A stretch of DNA of 64,000 nucleotides from Cryptomeria japonica (lineage: Eukaryota > Streptophyta > Pinopsida > Cupressales > Cupressaceae): assembly GCF_030272615.1 (NCBI RefSeq), contig NC_081412.1, positions 687,574,583-687,638,582 of the forward strand, read 5' to 3'. A model generated the notes under the pieces. The model ran no database searches and was not told the origin of the DNA. It saw only the letters and a list, made by a program, of their open reading frames with translations. This document shows, piece after piece, positions 22,977 through 35,575 of this stretch. Each line of letters begins with the position of its first letter. Positions within the stretch are counted from its first letter, which is position 1. The translations under genes and the position numbers were made by a program.

Positions 22977-25900
22977 CTGCCATAAAAACAAATTAATATA
23001 AAAGCAATACAAACATTTTGTATATATGGTCATAACACTAAGTTTTTCATTTACATACAAGTTTTTCATCCTCTGAAAGGCTATTCCACAGATCTCCAAT
23101 CATCTTGCTAATTGCTCTATCCTTATCTGGTTGAGTTGACTTCAACCTAGCTCGTTGCTCAGCAAAGAAAAAGTTATAGCCAGTTCTGTTCTGCCTTGGT
23201 GCACTGGGATCCTTTCTAGTCATTAGCTTTTTTTTTCGCCTGCGTTGAATCTGCTGTTCTGTGACAGAGGGTTTGAACTCATTACCCAGGCTATTCATAA
23301 AGGAATATACAGTTGCATGCTGTGGTACAGTGCTGGAAGGAGGAACATGGTACAAAACACCCCTCATTTTCCTTGTCCCAACAGTCACATTGACTAGGTA
23401 ACCATGCTCAAATTTTCCGTCAATACAACCAGTAACAACAGTTCCAATAGATGATGCCGGGTCAACTGCAACAAAGTTGTATTTATGATTAAATTTATTG
23501 ATATGCACAAATATTTATAATAGTAATACAAAGGCCACTCCTTAATCAATAAATTATTTAAAATATTGGTTACAAGCAAGATCACCTCCAAGTGCTTGGG
23601 CAGAATCAATCTTCTGCTTTTTCTTATCTACTACAGGACCTTCCGAAGGTGAACGTGTGCATTCTGTCTCTGACAGTGAATGGGAAGCTGGAGATACTGA
23701 AGGGAGGCAAACTATATATACAACAGAAAGTATACAATTATTTGAGAAAAGCACGATATTTATGTGAACATAGCACAGTTTGAAATGATATCAATAATAC
23801 GGTTTTATTTAGATACCTGATGATGAAACTACAGGTCCCTTACGCTGAAAGAAGTAAACCTGCTCATACTGGTGAAGCAGATAAAAATAATACTTTCGTA
23901 AGACAAATGAGGCACTCGTAGTTGTTGGAGGAAAGTTGAACACCAAAGTGATCTCCTTCCATTTCCTATCTTTAATGACCTGTGTCATGTGATAGAAGAA
24001 AACTCAACTACAAGCTTTAAACTCTGATCAAATGGCAATTGCAAAATTACTAGGTAAAAAGTGATCTCCTTCCATTTCCTATCTTTAATGACCTGTGTCA
24101 TGTGATAGACGAAAACTCAACTACAAGCTTTAAACTCTGATCAAATGGCAATTGCAAAATTACTAGGTAATAGCTCAGTGGTTTGAAAAAATGTAACATT
24201 TAAAGATGAATGCTTCACTATATAAGAAACAAACGAGTATGCATAAACCTTTGGTTATGTTAGAGAAAATCGGCAGATGCATGGCATAATTAATGTTAAG
24301 TGTGTCAAATGCTGTGCTATTTAGGACCGCAGTCCTTGCTGCAGTGTCAATTGAACCATAAATCTGATGATTCAGTGGTCTTAAAATTGAGAAAACAGTA
24401 TGGTAGGAATTAAAGACATTAAATCTCCAAAATCCATGAAACTGGACAGTAGCTTCTGGATTAGACTGTGTGCTAGTTTTTTGCATCAACAATTCAGATC
24501 ACACTCTTTGATCCATCATCAGGATGTTAAAGTGCTAACAGAGATAAAAATGGATCAGTCTAATCCAGAAGCAATTATCCAGTATAATAGGAGGATACAA
24601 AGAAAAGTTAAACTAAAAAAAACCAGGATTTAAAATTAAACATGTTTACCTAAAAATTTATTGATCAGATAAGGAGACTTTAACCCTAACTTACCATTTC
24701 TAGCCCACCACGAGCTGTCACTTCTTTGTATAGAAGATGAAGATCCAAATCCTTGCCTCCTATTCTGGGTATACTGCACATTGAAAACTTTAGTACCTTA
24801 AAATTTGCTTCGATGCAAGTTAACCATACAAACATGTTAAAGATTAAAAATGAAACAATTTAAGACTTAGCTAGAGGCCATTCCACCTATCAAAAGTGTT
24901 GCATGTAAAAAAAAGGGAATAGTGACCACAAGCACAATTGAACATTTTAGTTACTAGCAATTGAAAAATAAAACTATATTTTGATGTTTGCTAACAAAAA
25001 CTAGCATATCCTAGACGAGAATAGAAAACGCATATGCTTTTCCATGCAGAAGCATAGTATGCAAGACCAATATACCAAATGAAGTGACGTGGAATTCACC
25101 TTGTACAATGTTGATAAACTATTTTAAAAAATTGTATTTAAAGGTTATCATGGTCATCCATTGATAACAGGCTTTTCATAACATTGCAAAATACCAGCCA
25201 TTTTAAGTCCCAATAATCAAAAAACATCCACATCTTGAAACATGTCAATAGTATCTGCATTTTCTTTGCCACCTGTAATGTCCCTGGCTCTCCAGAAGTT
25301 CTTTGCTTTCCACATAATTTGAAAGGTTTTCACAAATTCCCAACACTAAATAAACTTGAATGGTACTTCTGCCAGTGTCCATCAAGCATTCTGGATGCAC
25401 TTCTTATCAAAACAATAACTAATTAAAATTTTTAAACCACTGTGTATTTAATTTAAAAACTAATTATTATTTTAGTCAAGAGTGCATCTAGATTACTGGA
25501 TAGACATTGCTACCTTTCTTGTTTAAATCACCCATACTGGCAATTAGACATTTGCTTATACAAACATGCCACCTACTAATTCAAATCTCAAAAAGTCTTA
25601 ACAAAAATCAGGGGGCAAAACATATTATCCCTGTTAGAACAATAAAACCTGACATGATTTTACATTTGAAGTTGAACCATCGCAAGTTAATTTTTTTAAC
25701 TGGGTGCTAAGTAGAGTCTAGAGGATGATCCATGTCTATGTACAATTCAAAAGTCGCCTGAGAATTCAAAATTCGTCCACAAAATTCAGATTTCGTTTGT
25801 CTTTCTTCTGCAACTCTTAATGTTGTTTAAACTAATTCTATCTCCAACCACTGCACGATTATGGATGAAATTGTGGATTTCAAATAAAGCACGCAGAGTC

Positions 25901-28900
25901 ATTGAAAGAGAGCTTTTGTCCAGGCATCTGTCTACAAAATAGGTTGCTCAGCTTTTTCTGCCAATTGCCCAAAATTGAAAACAGAATCATGTGGAAGGAT
26001 GAGAGTAGATCAGTATATCCTATAATCACACGTCCATCATGAATTAGTCATTAATGTCAAATCACTCAATGGGTCCTATAGAGGAAAGTTGTCACCTTAG
26101 CAAAGCTAGTCACAGTACATCAGGAAAACAAAATCCTAAATTTTGCACAATTAAAATTTCAAACTAAACAAATTAGTATAATAAGCGTTTGATGCTAGCT
26201 GGTAAGTTATATATCCATTTATTATGAATGAGGAACATCATATGGAAGCTAACCCAATGGCTACAGAGGTTGTCTGAACACACATGAATGGCATTGAATT
26301 TATTTCAGTCAACTGGCTAACAGTTGCCTTAATGGTTATATAACGGTCACAGCATCATCTAAGGTGTCTTCTATGTTTGTTATTGCCTTTTTTATGATTT
26401 TACCTCTATGTAAACCTTTGTCCATCAATATTAGTTAAAAATTTCAAGACCCTTGGCATTTTATTCTTTACACTGTCCTTAACCATTAACTTCAAAGACC
26501 GCATCAATAACACCCGTTAAGGTGTATCTAACATTAACTTGTTTGACACCCAAAATAAATGGGTTATAAAACTAATTCTCTCCTGCCAAGAACTCATTTT
26601 ATTTCAATCAACTTGTTGATGTTCCATCTAAGCCACCTTGAATCTTTTATCCTAAAAAACTTTCCTACCTCTACAAACCTAGGCAAAATGCTGCCAAAAG
26701 ATATGCAATGTATCTATAAGTAGGATCCTTTTAACTTCAATCTAATATAATGACAAATCAGGTCTGGATTTCCCTATTTCCACATGTATGATGAGGTGTT
26801 GGTGATCTCAAGTAGAGTACATGAAGACAGTAATTCAACTGTCTTGACAATTTATGCCAAAAGCATTGATTGGAGTCACATGATTCATTGATAAGTGAAA
26901 GGAAGTCAAATTTTGGAACAAGAAAGGCAATAGAATGGCAAAACACGTGCCAATTGAAAACAACAAAAAACAGTAAAGCACTGTCCGTAAAAAAGATATA
27001 AGATGAAGGAAAATAAGTACAACTGGTGTGTTGTAAAGTACAACTTTGAGATTTTATCACCAACTTTCATGGGTGTCTTTCCATAAATATCAAATCCATC
27101 TTTATAAGATGGTGTCAAATACCATGCAAACACATTATGCATAGGCACTGTAGAGAACAATAATTTCTCAGTAATGAGTCAATGTTCTTTTATATGATCA
27201 AAAAATTACTTTTATCTGATATAAACTACAACCAACTCAACGAGAATAATTTCAGTACTAATTATGTAGTTGTTTTTTGCAAAATCATATTTAACAATAT
27301 GCTGTGCTCTTTAGGAATTCCTGAAAGTGACGGTCATTGATTAGAATCATGCATAGGTCTACCTCAAATAATATTGCAATCATATATAGCTCTACCTGAA
27401 ATCATCCCCGTAACCAATTCTTCAGCTAAAAGTCTCTCTAGATCTTCCCTGAAAGAAATTGTAATTAAATTTTCCATCTATTGTTGTCCATTTAGTACTA
27501 GTTTGCTTCAATTCCATATTCCAACCATTTGTTTAAAATCCTGCATTAAAAATTTATTTAATTTTTTTCAAAATAATTTGCTTTAGTGAGCTTATCTTTT
27601 TTCCAAATAAATGGATGCATGTATATAATACAGCACAAGAGATGTTTTTCTTTTGGGTGTGAAGTACATCTATGTATAAGGTTTAATCTGTGCAATGCAA
27701 ACAAAGCTAAAAATCATTTACCTCAAAAGTGCTTAACTCATGACTGCATGCAGTTTGTATAACAAACATAGCTAGTATAGACAAAAGGCACTTTGATGAT
27801 GAAAAAAACTACTAAGGCAATTACTTTTTAACTGTTACTAACTAGAATGATATATCTTAAACTCTAACATTAATTATTAATTAATAATTTAATAGTTAGA
27901 TCTTGTGGTCCAAGAAGGTATACACATCAATGGGCAGCAACCTATAGGCCAAGAAAAAAGTTGGACAAGCAAGGAGGACGTTGCCAACCAACAAGAACAA
28001 TAAACTTTGTCCCAACCTTCAACATCTGACTCAAGAAAGTGTTGAATGATGTATTGAATGCAAAGGATTCATCCAAAGATTTAACATTGTCCCAAGAAAA
28101 AGGAATGTCAACTCCATACAAGAGACAATTTGATTTTGATAACAAAACCAATTTGTGAAAATGAAACATCCTTGAAATCGATCATGCAAATTATATTATG
28201 CCAAGTAAACAATCTAATGAACGGTTTCAAGCTCTAAGGATATAGGATATTCTAATTAATTTAGAGTTCTAACTTCTAACTGACCAAATAATGAGTTCAA
28301 AGGGTTTAGGGGTGAGGAACTAAACCGCAAATCTCAAACCAAACAATTGTGTTATAAGGCCTAACAAGGAAAACCAACTCAAACAAAACATTTGTGTGTG
28401 AATAAGAGTATAATTATAGGGGCTCTAAACGTAGTAATGAGATCTATACCAGATTCCGATCAGAAAAGCAAGTCTGAGTGGAAACCACGGATTTCATTAC
28501 ACCTCATACTGTAATACATCAATAGGTGTGTTTGAACAAGGCACTGTTTCAATTCCACAAAGATCCCCAATGGGATGCCAATATCTCAAAGATGAAGGAA
28601 ATGAATCAAACATGTTTTGTTGAACTCTAAGAACAATCAAATCAATGACTTGTGGCAATGACAAAATACTTTGCACGCTGGTGGACAGCTCTAATAAGTA
28701 GAATAATTTAGAATAGAGAAACCCACCTTCAATAGAGGTGCCACATTGGATATAAATTCTAGTGCTTATTTAAGAGATGTCCTTACGTAGAACCAAAGTG
28801 CATCATGGTGTCGATGAAGGAAATAAACAAGACATAGCATTCTCAAATGGCTGATTGGTCCCAAACATAAACCACTGAAACGCCTTATATAAAAAGGAAA

Positions 28901-29942
28901 TTAGAGTAGCCACTCAAGAGAAAATCAAAACATGGATGAGAGATATTATTAGACACAAGGAAAGAAGGCTAAGATACGAAGGCATTGATGAAGATAAAAC
29001 ATGAGAAGAAAAGATGGTGGAACTGTAAGTTTATAATATATCCTGTTCCCTACACAAATTAGTACAACTCTGAAGAAGTTAATAATATAATATTGCTCAG
29101 AATTGGTGAAGATGGCAAAAGAAAACAAAGGTTAAAGAAACTTCATGTTTATCAATCAGCCTATTCCTTAGAATCTTTTTATTGAAGTTCCATATGCAGG
29201 CATTAAGTCTTAAGTCCTAGAAAAAATCTTAGTTCTATTTGAATCTTGTGTTGCTTTATTGTCTAATTTTTTTTGTGTATGCATAATAATTGTGCATCTT
29301 ATGTAAACTAGCCTAGTGAGGTAATTGATAATTTGATGGTGTTATATATATTAAACTTCCAGGATATTACTGCTTTGGAAACTGAGTTACATAAACCATT
29401 TTTGTATGTTAATTGAATAGCATCTTAAAAAAAAAAAAAATGTTGCACCTTCAAAACATACTTGGAAAGACTTGGAAGGGGTAAGAGTGGAGGTGGACTT
29501 CCAGAAGAACAGCTTAGGGAAACTAAATGGCTTGGGAAGCAGGTTGTTGTGGAAGGAGGTCTGTATATGTACATTTAACAGAGCATGGGCACATGGCTGC
29601 TTAGGTTCTCATAGAATAACAAGACCCGCACATACCAATGCAAACCCATGGCAAATAATTGCCATAATGCAACACATAATTCACTAAATTCACTCTGCTG
29701 ATGGAGTAAATGCATATGGTAGGTTAAGCTTTTCCATAGCATAGTTAGTATATCTTCGCATGTCATGGCAAACCCATAGCAAATTATTGTTACAATGATA
29801 ACCCCAGTATATGCTTAATAATAGTTAGTGAACGTGAGCTTTACAAAATCATACCTTTATAATGAACAACTTTCATGAAGAGAACACCAAATCTGATATG
29901 ATGTTAAAGATTGAAACTCAACGAAGGTGCCTTAGCAGGTAC

Positions 29943-29993
<51 letters not shown>

Positions 29994-31321
29994 TTTAGAC
30001 ATATTCATATTACACACATACAAATATATAGTGATACACAGGCAATGAATGTAAAAAACAATGTGTAAATGACTAGAAAATATACTGTGATAGTGCATTA
30101 ATGGGATATAAAGAATAAGCATTAAACCAAAATTCGAAATACTCACGATAATTTGGTGCCAAGTGCGGCATGAAACTTGCTTAGAGTAGTCAAAAACAAA
30201 TCCTTGTTGTCCACAACTTCTCCATGGCTTGCAAGTGGTGGAGGATAAATATGCTGGGGAATGAAAGACTCGTGAATAGCAGACCCCTGCACATACTGTT
30301 GATTTTGAGATAGCTGCACGTTACCTGGTGAAGAACCAAACGTACCACCCAGCTGGGCTGGAGGAGAGGCGAGATAATGCAGAGTGTGAGCAATGGGCGT
30401 TCTGACTTCAGGATACAAGCACACCAATCCCCTCTTCGTATGCTGTTGTTGTTGCTGTTGCTGATATGGATATGGATGTTGCTGGTGTGAATGATGTTGT
30501 TGCGGGGTGTGATGATCAGGGTGTGGTTGCTGCTGATATAGATGTGGGTGTTGCTGGTGTTGATGGAAATGTTGTGGAGTGTGCTGATCATGATGTGGGT
30601 ACTGCGGAGATTGGTGTGGGTGTTGCGGATGTTGTTGATTATGATTCTGGTGTTGATGTTGAGGCGTCAATTGCTGACGATATTGACATGTGTTATGATG
30701 TTGCTGATCTTGGTGTGGGAGTTGATCTTCTCCTTGCTTACTGTTGTATAAGCTTTGTTCTTGCTTTGGCTGACGAAGGTTCAGGTTTGCCTCCTGCCGC
30801 TCTTTCTTTTCTTTCTGTAAGTTATGCTGCTCGTGTTGATATTGGCAAGAATTTGGTTGTTCTTGCTTACATTCATGCGGGTGCTGTTGATGTTGCTGCT
30901 GCTGCTGTTGCGGGTCCTGAAAAGTATTTTGCTCTTGTTGGTCTTGGTCTTGGTACTGCTGCTGCTCTTCGTATGGACAGTCTAGCTGCTTTTGCTGACA
31001 TTCGGGTCGGTTTGGCTGCTGCTGCTGATTTGGACATAGATGCTGCTTCTCTTGCTGATGCTCCTGTAGCATTTGCTGCTCTTCCTCAATCTTCTGTAAC
31101 TGCTGCCGGTGCTCTTCCTTAATCTTCTGCAACTGCTGCTGGTGCTCTTCCTTAATCTTCTGTAACTGCTGCTGCTGCTCTTGCCGGAGTAGTTGTGCAT
31201 TTTGCTGCTCTTGATTCTGCTTCTCTTTGTGACTTTCATATGGGTGGCGGTGTTGATGATCCTCTTGTTGGGAATCTACAAGTTGGGAATGAGTAGGACG
31301 AGGAGGCGACTGTAGAGACAT
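22785..31321 (-). CDS. ARID plus HMG-box DNA-binding protein (plant HMGB9/10/11/15-like), six exons
   Basis: Coding exons on the minus strand: 31321-30147, 24773-24695, 23979-23817, 23711-23586, 23465-23059, 22976-22785. Their lengths sum to 2142 nt, exactly 714 codons, and every intron is GT-AG. The product has 713 residues: a Gln/His-rich region (1 to about 370), an ARID domain (about 372-468; motifs LFLTTLSKFHAALGTKL, IGGKDLDLHLLYKEVTARGG, VLRKYYFYLL), a linker, a basic run RRRKKK that may be a nuclear signal (about 589), and an HMG box (about 602-680; YNFFFAEQRARLK, MIGDLWNSLSEDEK). ARID followed by one HMG box is a plant-specific architecture of nuclear AT-rich DNA-binding proteins. Arabidopsis relatives are roughly 320-450 residues, so the long N-terminus is unusual. 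Exon joins are inferred from homology and splice sites, without transcript data. Confidence 0.85.
23059..23465 (-). CDS. ARID-HMG gene exon 5 (linker domain, basic stretch, most of the HMG box)
   Basis: 407 nt. Encodes the conserved linker (SIGTVVTGCIDGKFEHGYLV), the basic RRRKKK run and HMG helices 1 and 2. Acceptor TTGCAG, donor GTATGT after DEKL. Confidence 0.9.
23586..23711 (-). CDS. ARID-HMG gene exon 4 (linker)
   Basis: 126 nt, Ser-rich then Lys-rich (VVDKKKQK). Acceptor TATATAG, donor GTGATC (weak match). Joins in phase to exons 3 and 5. Confidence 0.75.
23817..23979 (-). CDS. ARID-HMG gene exon 3 (ARID C-terminal half)
   Basis: 163 nt beginning at a codon boundary after CACAG; encodes the tryptophan-containing and aromatic-rich helices (KDRKWKEI, SFVLRKYYFYLLHQYEQ). 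Donor GTATCT follows TCATCAG. Confidence 0.88.
23945..24170. repeat. 113-bp tandem duplication spanning the exon 3 splice acceptor
   Basis: Units 23945-24057 and 24058-24170 differ at one visible base (GATAGAAGAA against GATAGACGAA). Each holds the exon 3 acceptor CACAG and about the first 35 bases of the exon. The upstream copy lies inside intron 2. Confidence 0.9.
24442..24582. repeat. Foldback element in intron 2
   Basis: 27-bp arms 24442-24468 and 24556-24582, 24 of 27 complementary, CTGGA at the outer ends. Size and form suit a MITE-like remnant. Confidence 0.5.
24695..24773 (-). CDS. ARID-HMG gene exon 2 (ARID core)
   Basis: 79 nt. Completes a Ser codon, then encodes 26 residues ending RGGLEM. 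A closer AG (exon start 24764) also keeps frame, but it would drop three residues that the family has, so the outer acceptor is preferred. Donor GTAAGT. Confidence 0.85.
24774..30146 (-). other. Intron 1 of the ARID-HMG gene (5.4 kb)
   Basis: Donor GTGAGT at 30146 and acceptor TGTGCAG at 24774. It splits the ARID domain. I see only AT-rich sequence and a (TA)n tract at about 29948-29991 inside; no gene or clear transposon. Confidence 0.75.
29948..29991. repeat. (TA)n microsatellite in intron 1
   Basis: About 22 uninterrupted AT units. Confidence 0.95.
30147..31321 (-). CDS. ARID-HMG gene exon 1: Gln/His-rich region and start of ARID
   Basis: 391 codons plus two bases. Encodes runs of Gln, His and Pro, with a 12-residue Lys/Glu/Gln unit (KIKEEHQQQLQ type) repeated three times from a 36-bp DNA repeat at about 31082-31180. 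The last 20 residues are the first helix of ARID. Donor GTGAGT starts at 30146. The start at 31321 is the first in-frame ATG of the open stretch; a 5' UTR intron cannot be excluded. Confidence 0.8.
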
Positions 31322-33230
31322 TTTAGAGATAATATTTTATGACAGACTTGGAAACAGGTACATAAGGCTTACACTACATAAGACACAGAGAGCAAGAATT
31401 CAAAGGCATATACTACAATGACACAGAAAGCAATAATATCTGAGGAATATCTATTAAAAAAAGGAAGCAAAACAAATACTCCAAGGTACATATCACAAAA
31501 ACAACCAACAGTTTCTGAGGCATATGCTGTATACACTTTTTAAGAAGAGACAGAGGAAGCAACAGTGAACCGACAGCGACTGCAACACCCAGAGATTTAA
31601 AAATCTAATAAAATACAGAGAAAATGTTTGCTTTAACAGAATCTATGAATGGTCCCTGAGTAGACACAGTGGGGTCCTCATGAATCTTCTTAAACTCCAT
31701 CATGGCACTAGTTTATAACGATATCAAACTACTTAAAAAAACAAAAAGGGTCTCCTCCATAGCCAACATTACTACTTCCACCATGCATACGATGCATTGA
31801 AAGTAGACCAGAAATTCATTCAAAAATGCTCGAAACAGGCATCCTCGAACTGAAAACCCACATCAAAGCTTCTCGATAGATACTCACAGCCATTACAAGT
31901 TTCCTAAACTAGGCCTACAATGATTCTCAGAACTACAACTGAACATTCTGCTAGAGAAACTCAAAAAATCCCAAATGGGCATTTCCATATAACCCTTAGA
32001 AATGTTGTGTTAAGCATCTGGATGATCCCAAAACCACCAGATACAATACAACAATCCCGCTCAAAATCCACTTTCTTAAGGAAACCCACATGGTCCCTCA
32101 CCGATTCTTCCCAAAAATAGCAAACCCACATTATGGTCCCTAGTATAAAACCTGAAAGACAAAAACCATTCATTCATTGAGAAAATGAAAATTGCAATTA
32201 ATGGAATATTCAAAGGGGGTCAAACACTACCAAATATAGACCAAATTGAATGCATGAAATGATGTTTTTTTGGATTACTAGAAAACCCAAACCCAATCCC
32301 CATTACCCAACATGTATTGAGAAAAACACTTTAAACATAGCAAATTGTGCCCAAAGGAAAAAATTATTATTAAACAAAACCCTAGGCCAAAAACCCAAAT
32401 TACCGTCAATTAACGTTAACAGGTTACTGTCCCGTAGAGAACGGCGTCAGTTACCAAGCTGGATTAAATTCAACTTTAGTTAATTAATCTTGCTATTTTT
32501 AAAATCATTCCTTTTTTTTAAATTGAGTCGGTAAATCTAAACGTGCAGATTCAATTCAATGATATTAATTGAACTTTCCGTTCCATTGATCATTCTCATT
32601 AATGTTTTGAGGTTTTTTAAATGTTGGGTTAGATAGGGACTTGGTAGGATATGCATCCAATTATTAGTAGTCTCCATTTATTTCTATTTTCAATTAATTA
32701 TTATAATTAAGGGTTAACTTATATGGTTTATATAATAGCTGATATTAATTTTATATAGTTTATGATAAAATAAGTTTTTTTTAAGAAATGTTGATTACAA
32801 ATAGAAAACATATTAGAGGAGTATGTACAAGATGACAATAGTATGAAAGAAGACAACAATCAAGAGCAATATCTTCATGGATTTATGTTGAAATAAGATT
32901 GTTCTAGTTTTAATATCAACCTTTCTTTTCACATCATCATATTCAACAATTTATTCTCAAGAAAAGGAAAGTGAAGGATCGAGGACTGGATATGATCTTA
33001 AAAATAAGTAGGAGGGAGGAAAACAACAAAACAAGGAATAGGGCCTCTAAATAATAAGACCAAAATCTACAATCCAAATAAAAAAATTAATTTAATTTTA
33101 TGTTAATTATAGTAACCAAAATGAAATGTAATCTAGAATAATTGTATTTATGCAATTTTATTGAGTTATTACCATTTTCATATATATTGTTTTCAAATTA
33201 TTTATTTATTTAAAGATTATTTTGTTTGAT
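31322..33230. other. Upstream flank and probable promoter of the ARID-HMG gene
   Basis: No other gene seen. The first kilobase may hold 5' UTR. A somewhat GC-richer patch near 32400-32460 could mark the promoter, but no clear TATA box is assigned. Confidence 0.35.
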
Positions 33231-33241
33231 TATTTTGTTTT

Positions 33242-33640
33242 CCCATTAATGGGCTCTCTCGGGTTGATCCGGAAAGGAAAAAGGGGAGTCGTGAAAAAGT
33301 GGGAAGATTGGAGTGGCTGAGACCTGAGGAGGGTTGGATTAAAGTGAACTTTGATGAGGCTTTGAGGGGAAATCCAGTACCGTCTTGTGTGGGATTTGTA
33401 ACATGGGATTGGCGAGGAGATACCCTGGCTATTAGAGCAAGGAGACTTTGGATGGCACAAACAACGAAGCAAAGGTGTAGACGGTATTGTGGGGTGTGAG
33501 GATGGTGTAACAATTGTTGGTACCATGTTTGCATTTGGAAGGTGACTCCTAACTAATTCAATTATTAAAGGAGAGGCTTTATCCTAGAAAATTAACAAGA
33601 TTATTAAAAGATTAGATTAGAATTAGCAACCTTCCAATCT
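33242..33640 (+). pseudogene. RNase H-like fragment (RVT_3/PF13456 type), copy 1
   Basis: Reads RPEEGWIKVNFDEALRGNP then TWDWRGDTLAI, the first strands of the RNase H fold typical of plant LINE-like ribonuclease H proteins. The frame is lost after about 33430. A diverged LEGDS motif appears in another frame near 33530-33550. Non-functional. Confidence 0.7.
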
Positions 33641-33905
33641 TTTTGAGTTTTGCATGTACTGAGGGAAGGAAATGATATAGTTGACATACTTTCTAAGGTA
33701 GCTATATCATTGCAGGAGGTGAGAGGTGAAGTGGTGTGGGAAGATTATCGTGGTGTTGAGTTGGAACCCGTGTGAGTCATATGCTGCCAAAGGAGGAAGT
33801 TAATATGATTCTCTTTATTGTTGATTTGACAAGGGGTGTAGGTGTTAATATTAAACCACAAATGTATGTAGTGAGTTTTATTCTCTAGGATAAGGTGTTG
33901 TGAAA

Positions 33906-34271
33906 ATGATAGAAAGTGATTTTTGGGGTGTAGGGAAAGTGCTAGAATGTAAGCCAATTTTTCGCTTCACTCGTCGAAACAACAACTTGCTTTTCTTGGC
34001 AAAGAATCTGAGAAAAAGGCTTGTGGGGTTGTTTAAATCTGATGACCCCATTTGTTTTCAAATTTTGGATTTGTTGTTTGGAGATGATTGCATGAAATTG
34101 GATTTTCGCTACAGAACCAGTGTAGACATTATCTCCATGTTAGTTGCATGGGGGTTGGAAGTCGACACCCAGGAGGATGTTCCATGGGTGGTGAAGGTGT
34201 GTGTTCTAGAGTATTACACATATGGAATGACCTCTATTCTCATGAGAGAAGAAGCAAGGGAAGGGTTGTGA
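33906..34271 (+). CDS. Unknown ORF downstream of RNase H, copy 1
   Basis: 122 residues from ATG 33906. Family not recognised. A block at about 34060-34180 (LLFGDD, RYRTSVDIISMLVAWGLE) aligns with the ORF at 48060-48587 (LILGED, KYRTNIEIYSLIIAWGLE): 13 identities in 31 aligned residues by eye and many conservative changes. This copy may be truncated by its stop, since Trp- and Lys/Glu-rich coding-like sequence continues near 34370-34510. Confidence 0.5.
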   Translation: MIESDFWGVGKVLECKPIFRFTRRNNNLLFLAKNLRKRLVGLFKSDDPICFQILDLLFGDDCMKLDFRYRTSVDIISMLVAWGLEVDTQEDVPWVVKVCVLEYYTYGMTSILMREEAREGL

Positions 34272-34882
34272 TGCCAGTTTAGAGAGGTATGATGCAAGAT
34301 GGGGAAAAGTCGAGTTACAAATCCTTCATCTTATGAAATAATGGTGCAGACGGAGCCGCTCGGATGGAGGAGGTGGATTTGGGGTGGGATGCACTGAAGG
34401 ATTTTGTTCATGACGAGGAAGTGGAGTAGTGGATGGCAAGGGAGGCGAAGAAGAAAGAGGTCGAGAAGAAAATGAAGTTTGAAACCAGAAGATTTTGGGA
34501 TCAACAACCCAGGTAAAAAGAAGAATAAATTGTAAATTTTCCTTATATCTATTTCTATTCGCTTGATTGGCTTAAAGACTTTCGGCTTTGTTTTGGATGG
34601 TTTTCGATATAGAGAAGGGGTGGTACGTAAAGCCACATTTTGATAATGTTGTATATTGTTGAATGGTGTAGGTAGAAGTTTGCAAAATCACTATTTTTAG
34701 ATTGTGGATTGCATTGTAAGGTGCCTTTTGGGGTAGGGTTTAAAGTATTTAGTAGTGTTGTATGTGATCAAAAGAATTGATATAAGGGTTAATCCCTGTT
34801 TTTGGAAATCTTTTTTATATAAGACTTTTACTATATTAATAAAATAGATACAAATTATATATCAAAAAAAATATTTTATTTT

Positions 34883-35570
34883 ATTTACATTGTTTAATTA
34901 AGACTTATTTTACTTTATAATTATTTATTTTTATTTAAAGCCATTTTTATTTCAAGAAATATTTCATTTGTTTAAGATATTTTATTTTACTTAATTTTAC
35001 AATTATTTTAAAATTAATTCAACTAATTTATGTTTTATGATTTTTTTTGTTTTTTTTTAAATTATTTTATTTTAATTTATTAAATAGTTTTAATTCATAA
35101 AATATATAATAAAACACTTGATAAAATGATTGATAAATTTCTATGAAAAATGAAATTTAACAGAACTATCATCGTAATCAATACCATTTTATTAAAAAAG
35201 AAAGTAAAAATTCTAATCTTTTAATAGACATATGAATCATATCATCAACATGAACCAAAATATAATAAAGATGCTTGCATGTAAAACATCACCATGCCCC
35301 ATGCAACTAATCAAGAACTACTAATATGTTAAGTATACTAATATGCAAAGTTGACAAGGATTATTAGTTTGAGGAAAAGCCAAGTGTAAATAGAGCCATG
35401 TTAATCAATTTAATGTTTTAGTAACTTTTCTTGATTAAAGAATACTTGAATTGAATTGATAGTTGTTAGATAAATATTTCTTTTAGCTATTAAAAATATA
35501 CAATAAGACACTTATAAATCAGTTGATAAATTTCCGTGGCAGAAAAATATATATAAATTGTCATCATAAT
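34883..35570. other. AT-rich DNA, nothing recognised
   Basis: Poly-T and poly-A rich; no gene or repeat end seen. Confidence 0.4.
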
Positions 35571-35575
35571 GAATA

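Larger units (their letters stand above)
33242..34871 (+). mobile_element. Short poly(A)-ended retroelement, copy 1 (RNase H plus unknown ORF)
   Basis: Begins CCCATTAATGGGC and ends in an A run after TATATTAATAAAATAGA. Possible TSD TATTTTGTTTT (33231-33241) against TATTTTATTTT (34872-34882), 10 of 11, in AT-rich DNA. Contents: a decayed RNase H fragment, then a 122-codon ORF. Copy 2 at 47182 starts at the homologous base and has the same order and the same 3' TATATTAATAAAA..A-run end. No RT is present in either. Confidence 0.6.

Noticed and set aside
24764-24773. Alternative exon 2 acceptor at 24764
   Set aside because: It keeps frame but removes three residues before the IGGKDLDL motif that the family has.
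30466-31122. Plus-strand open frame of 218 codons
   Set aside because: It is the mirror of the Gln/His-rich exon 1 on the minus strand; the exon is supported by splice sites and ARID homology.
23760-32500. Two separate genes, one ARID/Gln-rich and one HMG
   Set aside because: The ARID domain is split across exon 1 and exons 2-3 with matching phases, and the total coding length is a multiple of three, so one gene is the simpler reading despite the 5.4 kb intron.
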